This document shows positions 1 to 10,000 of a stretch of DNA of 57,118 nt, piece by piece. This DNA is from Bacteroidota bacterium (GTDB lineage: Bacteria > Bacteroidota > Bacteroidia > Flavobacteriales > Schleiferiaceae). Below the pieces are notes generated by a model. The model searched no databases, was not told the origin of the DNA, and was given only the letters and a program-made list of their open reading frames with translations. Within the stretch, counting starts at the first letter, position 1. Every line of letters starts with the position of its first letter. Location: NCBI GenBank assembly GCA_003045865.1, contig PZPB01000010.1:1-57118 (forward strand), given 5' to 3'. The translations under genes were made by a program, and so were the position numbers.

Positions 1-72
1 TCAGAACTCTTAGAAGTAGCTTTTGCAAGCTTCTTCATCACCAAATCGTTTCGTAAATTCAATGAATCGCAT
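1..72 (-). pseudogene. Degraded IS1595-family transposase N-terminus (fragment at window edge)
   Basis: Read leftwards from the ATG at 72-70, the minus strand encodes MRFIEFTKRFGDEEA followed by CKSYF, a stop (TAA), EF, and a second stop (TGA). This matches the usual start of IS1595-type DDE transposases (a short helical segment followed by CxxYF-KEFR before the zinc-ribbon cysteines). In the expected continuation the stops sit exactly where Lys (AAA) and Arg (CGA) codons belong, so single substitutions explain both. Only 24 codons are visible because the window ends here. I infer a dead insertion sequence whose terminal inverted repeat should lie between 73 and about 120. Recognition rests on motif memory over a short stretch, so it is likely but not certain. 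Confidence 0.6.
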
Positions 73-120
73 AGTTAGTATGTTGATTTACAGCCTTAAA
101 TATACAAAAACTTATAATAG

Positions 121-402
121 CGGGGAGTCATTAAAATTAATATCGAAGAAATTCTTTTTGTTGAAGCCTTGGGTGACTATATAAAGCTGGTTACTGATAC
201 ACAAAGACACATTGTGCATAGTACGATGAAGGCTTTTGTAGCTAAGCTCCCCGATACGTTTTTACGCGTCCATAAATCGCACATTGTAAACCTTAAAAAG
301 GTTAAAAAGCTAGAGGAAAATACTATTGAATTGGCGGGTATACAAATTCCTGTGAGCCGAAACAACAAAAAAATATTGATCGAAAGACTGGCTCAGCTCT
401 AG
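121..402 (+). pseudogene. LytTR DNA-binding domain remnant of a response regulator
   Basis: The open frame runs from just after stops at 115-120 to the TAG at 400-402. It encodes an almost whole LytTR domain: IKINIEEILFVEALGDYIKL, then HSTMKAF, FLRVHKSHIVN (the conserved R-x-H-x-S-x-x-V-N recognition segment) and IPVSRNNKK. LytTR domains are normally the C-terminal half of AlgR/LytR-type response regulators. Here no receiver domain precedes it: the frame upstream is closed by three stops within 25 nt, and the DNA further left belongs to a transposase fragment on the other strand. The first internal ATG (169) would cut off the first beta-strand. I infer a response regulator gene broken by IS insertion. 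A small stand-alone LytTR regulator using a non-ATG start is possible but less likely. Confidence 0.6.
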
Positions 403-1047
403 CCTTTATTTAAGAAGGTGGAAGAGTCTTTGTTTCTGCCGTTTTCCATGTTTTTTCCACAATTATTTTTGTATCATTTAGAAATCAAGCTTGTACGTTG
501 TTGATAATTTCATATCTTTCCCAAACCAACCAACAAACGTACAATCAGATGAATGATTTTCACTACAAAAGGGCTGCTCTAAGCCCAAGTTTGACTTATT
601 TCCTAGAAAAACTAAAATTCCCATAATCACAGTACTTTAAAACTCTAATTGAGTTTACTCTGCTCTTCCTGTTTTTTTACACCCCAATTAAACATTATGA
701 GAAAAGTATTACCAATCGGGCATGCCAATGTGCAGCCTAAGCTTTTTGTTTTTTCACAAATTATATTTCCACCAAAACTCATATTTAGAGAATTTGAGGA
801 AACCCTTTTCTTAGATCGGCACTGATGATCTCTTGCATTAGTTCTAATGGAAGATGTGATTAGAGGGTTTATCCTAACCGCTAGTTGTTCATCAGGATAG
901 CGAATATTTTCATTTTAGATTTTCTTTTAGAACTAATCCAGCTCACGCCTTTTTTAAGAGCGTATAGCCATTCTTGTGCTTAAAAATAAGATTTACCAAC
1001 ATTATATATTGAAATAAAAGATTTGTAACCGCCTCAAATAATTAAAT
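403..1047. other. Gene-poor intergenic region, 645 bp
   Basis: No convincing gene was found on either strand. The stretch holds an imperfect inverted repeat (491-544), a 6-bp-stem palindrome AAACTC-TAATT-GAGTTT (640-656) and a 42-codon reading frame (697-825) that resembles nothing I recognise. The final part should hold the promoter of the giant adhesin gene; AAGATTTG at 1018-1025 is one base off the Bacteroidota -7 consensus TAnnTTTG, with no good -33 partner. It may also contain decayed sequence associated with the IS remnant on its left. Confidence 0.5.
491..544. repeat. Imperfect inverted repeat TTGTACGTTGTTG / CAACAAACGTACAA
   Basis: The left arm TTGTACGTTGTTG (491-503) and the right arm CAACAAACGTACAA (531-544) are reverse complements except for one extra T/A in the right arm. 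They enclose 27 bp, including TATCTTTC, which is one base from a Bacteroidota -7 box. It could be a regulator site pair, a hairpin, or a very small invertible unit; nothing decides between these. Confidence 0.45.
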
Positions 1048-4000
1048 ATGAAAAGAACACGCTACTTATTCTTGCTACTCTTTCTTGGTTTAAGCTTCCT
1101 CAGTTTTGGACAGCTTTCCGAAGATTTTGAGGGCACCTTTACCCCAACAGATTGGATAATGACCGCAGGGTCTGGATCTTGGACTCAGGATAATGGAGAG
1201 GCTGACCATACTTCAGGGTCGGGTTTTTATGCCGATTATGATTGCTATAATATTAGTGGCAATAGCCCGGCATATTTACAAACCCCCAAACTAGTAGTTA
1301 GCGCAACCGATAAGACTTTTTCTTTTTGGTATAACTACTATTTAGTGAGTGGAACTTGGGGTAATACTGCAGAGTTATATGTGGATGTTTCCAGTAATGA
1401 TGGCGTCACTTGGACCTCAGGAACTACTAACTATATATCCGGCCAACATGGTACGGGTTGGAATCAAATAAGTATTGATCTTTCCAGTTTTGAAGGACAA
1501 GACTTTACCGGTAGTAATGTTTTAATACGCTTCAAGGCAATTTCCGACTATGGCTCCTATAATATAGCTATAGACGATGTGGCGGGACCAGCGGTTTTTG
1601 TACCGACTTGTTTAGCTCCTAATGCTTTGGGGGCTAGTAATATTACTACAAGTGGTGCAGATTTGACTTGGACTGAAACAGGAACGGCTACGCTTTGGGA
1701 TATAGAGTACGGAGCCACTAGTTTTACGCTTGGAACGGGTACTACCCTTAGTGGCTTAACCGCTAATCCATATTCTTTAACGGGTTTGAGCTCTTTTATG
1801 GATTATGAGTTTTACGTGCGAGCCGATTGTGGCGGCAGCGGCACTAGTAGTTGGTCCGGGCCTTTCTCTTTTAAAACGGCCTACGCTTGTCCGCCCAATG
1901 CAGTTTGTGGCACCTATACTAGTGGAGACATTAGTAGTGATCGTAGTTTTACAAGTATACCAGGAACGTCCTCTTGCCCGGCTACACTTTCATTAACCAT
2001 CCCATCTGGCGATTGGATTGATAGTGTGGATGTTTATTATGAAATGACTACAGCCAGCGATGGGTGGATGTCCGAGCAAAGATCATGGCTTTACAGTCCT
2101 ACAACCGGCCAAGGCGAAGGGAGCTTAATCAGTGGTTCAGGAAATGCAGGAGGTACCTTAAGCTATTCCCGCGATGGCTTAAGCTTTGCCAATACCGGTG
2201 TTGGAACGGTTGATTTTGAAATGCATGCCGGGCGAACCTATGGCGGTTCAGGCTGCGGTACAACCTATAATTATGTGGCGGATGGTACTTGGCGCGTGGT
2301 GGCTTATCATTCAACCGCGCCGGCCTGTACTCCTCCGAATAATTTAAGCGCTAGCAATATTACAGCAACGAGTACTGACCTTGGATGGACCTCTACGGGA
2401 AGTGAAACCCAATGGGATATAGAATATGGCCTCGCGCCTTTTGCTCAAGGATCGGGTACAATGGTAAGCGGAACTACTACTAACCCATACTCTTTAACAG
2501 GCTTAAGTGCGAACATGCAGTATGAGTTTTATGTGCGTGCCGACTGCGGTGGTAGCATAAGCTCTTGGGCTGGGCCTTACAGTTTTACTACTCCTTGTGC
2601 TTTGTCTAATCCTATTACCGTTCCTTATGTTCAAGACTTTGAATCTATTAATGGGACTTTAACCGGTGATGGAGTGGTAAGTTGCAATACAACCGCTAAC
2701 TGGAACTTTAATACGGGCGACCAGACAGCTGGAAGGGTGCGCTGGGGAACGGATGCTGTTACTGCTATTGGCGGTAGCGGTGCAATAACTCTTGATAGAA
2801 ACCCCAGTGGTACTGATGTAGTAAATAATCTAATTCTTACGCTCAATATGAGCTCATACACAGTGAATACGGATTTAGAATTATTATTTGACTACATGGA
2901 TCACGGTGACGAACTGCAGGCGAATGATAGTGTTTGGATTCGGGGAAGTTCTTCGGATACTTGGGTGGGTGTTTATGCCTTAGTGCCTAATATTCGCACA
3001 AATGGTGTTAGTACTTCTGTTGGACCATTAGATATTGATGATTTATTATCTGCTGCAGGCCAGACAGTTTCAAGTACTTTTCAAGTACGGTTTGGACAAG
3101 AGGATAATTTTCCAGCAACCTCAGCAACAGCAAGCGATGGTATAACTTTCGACGATGTTACTGTACGAACAACACCAAGTTGTTTAGCGCCGAGCTTACT
3201 TAATGCGACTAATTTAACTGAGTCTGGCGCTGATTTAGAATGGACTGAAAATGGTACCGCTACACTATGGGATATTGAATACGGCAGCGCTGGTTTTACT
3301 CAAGGGGCTGGCATTACAATTAGCGGAGCCACAACTAACCCTTACTCTCTAAGCGGTTTAGCTGCGCAAACTCCTTATGAGTTTTATGTGCGGGCAAATT
3401 GTGGTGGCAGTACTAGTTTTTGGGCTGGCCCTTACAGTTTTACTACTCCATGTGCCTCCGTTACGAGCTTTCCTTACACCCAAGATTTTGACGCCTCCAC
3501 AAGCACCCCTACTTGTTGGTCGCAAGACCCTGGAAATGCTGAAGATTGGACCTTTGGTTCATCGGGCATGACTTACGGTGCCGCTAGTGATCATACTGGG
3601 GGAGGCAATTTTGCGCGTATTGATGACTCATCTCCTCATGGTGCTATTCCAGCAATATTAGAGTCAGTGCCATTCGACTTAAATACTTTATCGGTACCGC
3701 GCTTAGTCTTTTGGTATCAGAATAGAAATACTAGTACTTTGGGAGGCACATCTCAATTACATATAGATGTTTATGATGGTAGTACTTGGAATAGTTCGGT
3801 TCTTTCGGTTATAAGTAACATAAACACTTGGACCAAATACACTATTGATCTTAGTGCTTATAAAAGCACGAATAGTATTATTCGTTTCAGAGCGATAGAA
3901 GACCCGTCAGGATTTTATAGCGATCCCTCTTTAGACGATATAACTATTGAAGAAACACCTAGTTGCATAGCGCCATCAGGTTTAGCCGCCGCAAATATTA

Positions 4001-7000
4001 CCACAAGTGCCTTAGACTTAAGTTGGACCGAGAATGGTGCGGCCACAAATTGGCTAATCGAATATGTTTCTCCCGGCAATGGTGTGGGCACAGGAACCGT
4101 GGTCGGCGCGAGTTCCAACCCTTATAACTTAAGTGGACTTAGCCAAAATACTTCCTATGACATTTACCTCCGATCTTTTTGTTCGGTGGGAGATAGCAGT
4201 GCTTGGGTGGGGCCAATTAGTATCACCACCTTATGTGCCGCTGTAAGCACTTTCCCTTACTCGCAAAACTTTGATGCTATAAGTCCTAATAATGGTACTA
4301 TTTCATGTTCTACCACCAACTTATTAGGTGATTGTTGGAGCAATGAAAGTACTAATGATGATAGTGACTGGATACCACGTAGTAATCCTACGGGCTCTTC
4401 TTCAACAGGCCCAAGTAGTGACCATACGGGAGGCGGAAACTACCTTTTTGTGGAGTCTAGTACCTGTTATAATAAAGTATCAACACTTTATAGTGTCGAG
4501 TTTGACTTTACTACGAATACCGCCCCAAGAATCTCTTTTTGGAATCATATGTATGGGACGGATATTGGCAGTCTAGATTTAAGCTACTCTATCGATAATG
4601 GCGCGACTTGGTCTGCCAGTGTTTTTAATAAAAGTGGCGATCAGGGTGATGCCTGGCAACAAGACGGCGCCTTAATTTTAGCCCTTGCGGGAGAAAGCTC
4701 AGTGATATTCCGTTTCCAAGCGACGACGGGATTAAACTTTAGATCTGATATCGCAATAGATGATATTGTAGTGGACCAAGCGCCAATGAATGAAGTGGGG
4801 GTAACAGCCGTTACCATTAGCGGTGATGGTTGCGGAACCAATCAGGCCGTAACAATCGATATTAGCAATTTTGGCGCAGCAACCCAAACTAGTTTACCAG
4901 TGGCTTACGAGTTAAATGGCGTAACTACCTCTGCTACATGGACGGGCTCGCTTGCGGCAGGAGCAAGTACTCAGTACACCTTCACTAGCTTATTTGACGC
5001 GAGTGCTGCTGGCAGTTATAGTATTAAAGCCTACACCGCTTTAGCAACCGATGCCGACAATACTAATGATACCAGCACAACCACAGTGGTAACGCCTGCG
5101 TCCTACGCAACCGACTATCGCGTTGATTTTGAATCAGGCTTGGCAGCTGACTGGACTAGCGATGGTAGTACCACGACTGGCCATAATGCTCCTTCAACGG
5201 TTCTTTCCCGAAACCTATGGTCTAGTACCCGAAGCTTTGTTACCACGAGTGCGCGAATTGATAATATTAGCGCGGGCGATGTTTTCCGCTTTGCTTATCG
5301 TTATAGCAATTATTCCGCGGGAACAGTAGGAACAAGCTTGGGTGCAGGTGATAGCCTAAAGGTTTTAATTTCAACCGATTGTGGCGTCAACTTTAGCACT
5401 TTAGATAAGATTCACTCAGGCAATCATATTACCTCGGCTGATATGCGATTGATGGAATATGATCTTAGCGCCTACGCTGGTCAGAAAATAGTAATTCGTT
5501 TTGCCGCCGAATGGGGAACAGGCGATTATTATTTAGACTTGGATGAAGTTTATGTAGGTACGCCTTTATCTTCAAATACTTTAGTGAGCTCCAATTATAA
5601 TGGTGCGCAAATTTCCTGCAAAGGAAGTAGCGATGGTCAAGCAGTAGCGCAAGCCGCTGGCGGAGTAAGTCCTTACACCTTTGAGTGGGATGCCAGTGCG
5701 GGTTCTCAGCTTAATGATACCGCATCTGCTTTAAGCGCGGGTAAACACTACGTGACCATTACAGATGCCCAAGGCTATACCATAAAGGATTCCATTACCC
5801 TAACCGAACCAGATACGCTGGCTTTAGGGATTGGAACAAGTAAACCAACTTGTGCGCAAAATTTCGACGGTGCAATAAACCTAACAGTAAGCGGCGGAAC
5901 AAGCCCTTATACTTTTGCTTGGTCGGATGACGCCGCGGTTAGCACAGAAGATCGCACCGCGATTGACACTGGAAGCTATATGGTTACCATAACTGATGCT
6001 AATGGTTGCACTTATGTAGAAACGATTAACCTTGTAATTGAGGATACAATTAGCCCTATTGCAATAGCACAAAACATCAACGCGTATTTAGATGCGAGCG
6101 GAAATGTTGGTATAAGCGCGGCAGATCTCGATAATGGTTCTACTGATGCTTGCGGTATTGCTAGTTATAACCTTTCCAAAAGCAGCTTTACTTGCGCCGA
6201 CGAAGGCCCCAATACGGTAATCTTAACCGTTACGGATGTTAATAGCAATCAAAGTACCGCAACAGCGACGGTGACCGTTATAGATACAGTTTCCCCGCTT
6301 GCTAATTGTCAGAACATTAGTGTCTACCTCGATGGTTCCGGTAATGCGAGCATTACTGCTGGGGATATTGATAATTCATCTACTGATAATTGCAGCATTA
6401 GCTCAAGAAGCCTTAGTACAACGAGCTTTACTTGTGCCGATGAAGGCGTGAATTTAGTAAGCTTAACGATAACTGATCAAGCGGGAAATAGCAGTGTTTG
6501 CCAAGCTAATGTTACCGTAATTGATTCAACTAGCCCTGTGGCCAATTGTCAAAACATTAATATTTATTTAGATGGCGCAGGCAATGCTTCTATAACTGCA
6601 TCGGATTTAGACGGTGGAAGTAATGACAATTGTAGCGTTGCGAGTTTCGTTGCGAGTAAAACAAGCTTTACTTGTGCAGATCTTGGTGTAAACACCGTAA
6701 TCTTAACCGTAACGGATCAGGCAGGTAATAGCTCTACCTGCTCGGCTACCGTAACTGTTTCAGATACCACAGCGCCTGCGGCTTCTTGCCAAAACATAAA
6801 TGCCTATTTAGATGGAAGTGGATCTGTAACTATTAGTGATGCGGATGTAGATAATGGTTCGACTGATAATTGCAGTATTAGCACATCTGCTTTAAGCCAA
6901 ACAGTATTTACCTGCGCCGATGAAGGCCCCAACGCAGTAGTTTTAAGTATTACTGACCCGGCCGGTAACACATCAACTTGTGTGGCCACGGTTACGGTAA

Positions 7001-10000
7001 TCGATACGGTTTCTCCTACGGCTTCTTGTCAAAATATAAATGCCTATTTAGATGGAAGTGGTGCGGTTAGCATTACACCAGCAGACATTAATAATGGCTC
7101 AAGTGATAACTGTACTATTGCTAGTATCGATTTAGATAAAGCTAACTTTACTTGCGCCGATGAAGGGGTAAATACGGTAACTCTTACCATAATGGATCAA
7201 GCTGGAAACAGCTCTAGCTGCTCCGCCACGGTTACGGTGATAGATACTATTAGTCCCATTGCTTCAAGTAGGAATCTGAGTGTTTATTTAGATGGCAGCG
7301 GTTTAGCTAGCATTAGCACGTCAGACCTCGATAATGGATCTTCCGATAATTGCACCATAAGTTCCTTGACGCTCAGTGAGTATAACTTTAATTGTAGCGA
7401 CGAAGGTTTAGAACCGGTAATTCTTACGGTTACTGATCAAGCAGGAAACGCTAGTACTAGTGTTTCTATGGTAACAGTAATTGATACGATAAGCCCAACT
7501 TTAAGTACGCAAAACATAAATGTATACTTAGATGCAAATGGAGCGGCTTCCATTACCACGGCAGATGTTGATAATGGTACTAGCGATAACTGTACGCTGC
7601 AAAGTACTACTATTAGTAAGTCTAGCTTTGGCTGTTCTGATTTAGGTCCAAACAGCATTGTGTTTACCGCTACAGATCAAGCGGGCAATGCTTCAAATAC
7701 TAACCTTACGGTTACAGTAATAGACACGGTTAGTCCTACCATTTCTACCAAGGCTTACACCGCCTATCTAGATGCTAGCGGATCTGCTACTATAGAAGTA
7801 ATTAATGTGAGTAGTGGTACCTCTAATGCCTGTTCTATTGATACGGTTTTCCTAGATAAGTACACTTTTAACTGTAGCGATGTAGGATTAAATACCGTAA
7901 CGGTTACAGCACAGACAACGGGAGGTTCGGCTTCTAATACAGCAACGGCTACAGTAACGGTAGTAGATACTATTAGCCCCGCTGTAAGTACTCAATCTTT
8001 AATAGTGTATTTAAACAGCGCCGGTCTGGGAAGTATAACCACCACTCAGGTGAATAATGGTAGTAGCGATGCCTGCGGCATTAGCTCTTATGCGCTTTCG
8101 CAGAGTAACTTCGATTGTAGTAACCTGGGTGCCAATACCGTTACTTTATCGGTTACCGATATAAATGGAAACACCGGTACTAATACAGCGATAATAGATG
8201 TTAGAGACACGATTAAACCTGTGGCTAAGTCGCGCGATGTAACGGTTTACCTAGACAACTCTGGAAAGGCAACCATCACACCGACGATGATAAATAATGG
8301 TAGTACCGATAATTGCGGCATCACACCTTCCTTAAGCAAATCCAGCTACAGCTGTGCCGATGAAGGTTTAAATCAAGAATATCTTTTAATTACCGATGCC
8401 GATGGCAATGTGGATAGTGTTGACTTCCTCATTACCGTTTTAGATACTATTAGCCCTAGCTTAATTACCCGTGATATTACGGTGCAATTAGGAGCAACCG
8501 GATTAGTGTCTATTTCTGCCAATCAATTAGATAGCGCTAGCTCCGATAACTGCAGCAACTTACTCTTCTTCAATGTGAATAAAAGTAGTTTTAACTGCAG
8601 TGACCTGGGCATTAATACGGTAATGGTAACAGCCACCGATGTGCAAGGAAACAGTACCACAAAAATGGCTTTGGTAACGGTAGAGGACAATATTGCTCCT
8701 ACTATGCAAACGCAAAGCGCTACTATTTACCTCGATGCCTCTGGAGCCGCCATGCTTAGCACGGCCTTGGTTAATAATGGCAGTAGCGACAATTGCCAGA
8801 TCGATAGCATGTGGCTTTCTAAATCTAGTTTCAACTGCAGTAATTTAGGATCGAACAGTGTTCAGCTTTTTGCACGCGATGCGAGCGGAAATCAAAATAG
8901 TAGCTCTGTAAGTGTTACAGTTTTAGACACTATATCACCTACCGCATCTGCGCAAGCAGTTAATGCGTATTTAAATGCCAGTGGTTCGGTTAGCGTTTTA
9001 GCTAGTGCCTTAAATAATGGCAGTAGCGACAATTGCGGACTAAGCACTTACAGTTTAAATACCAACAGCTTTACTTGTAGTGAAGTGGGAGCGAATAACG
9101 CAGTATTTACCGCCACCGACGCTTCGGGTAATTCCTCTTCTACCATGGTGGTGATAAACGTACTTGATACTATTTCACCCACGGCTAGAGCTAAGAATTT
9201 CTCGGTTAGCCTAGATGCAAGTGGAAATGCAACGATTAGTAGCAGCGATATAAATGATGGCAGCAGCGATGCTTGTGGTATTTCCACCTTAGCATTAAGT
9301 CAAAGTTCATTTACCTGCGCGGATATTGGCGCTAATACCATAAGCTTATTGGTTACCGATAATAATGGTAATACCAGCACTGCTAGTGCCACCCTTACGG
9401 TTACGGATAATATCGCACCTAATGCAATGGCTCAAAATCTTAGCCTTTATTTAGATGCGAGTGGTGCGGCAACGATAAGTGCTAGTCAAATAGATAATGG
9501 CAGCTCTGATAATTGCGCTATTGCAACGATGTCATTAAGTCAGACTAGTTTTGCTTGCGGCGACATCGGTAATAATGTGGTTATTCTTACTGTTACCGAT
9601 GCCGATGGTAATGCCAGTACCGCAACGTCGGTGGTGAATGTGATCGACACAGTTTCACCGATGGTATCTGCGCAAGCAATTACAGTTTACTTAAACGCCT
9701 CGGGTAGCGCAACAATTAGCGCTAGTGACCTCAATAACGCGAGTACCGATAATTGCGCCATTGCGAGCTACAGCATTTCTAAATCGAGCTTCGATTGTAG
9801 TAATGTTGGAGCCAATAATGTAACTCTCACTGCTATGGATGCCTCTGGAAACAGTTCTTCTAGCAGCGCCGTGGTTACGGTAATGGACACCATAAGCCCT
9901 AACGTTTTAAGCACCAACTTCACCCTTAGTCTTGATGCGAGCGGTAACGCTTCTATAACACCAAGCGATATTGATAATGGTTCTTCGGATGCCTGTGGCG

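Noticed and set aside
697-825. 42-codon reading frame (MRKVLPIGHANVQ...) in the intergenic region before the adhesin
   Set aside because: No recognisable domain, signal peptide or promoter; length is within chance for AT-rich intergenic DNA.
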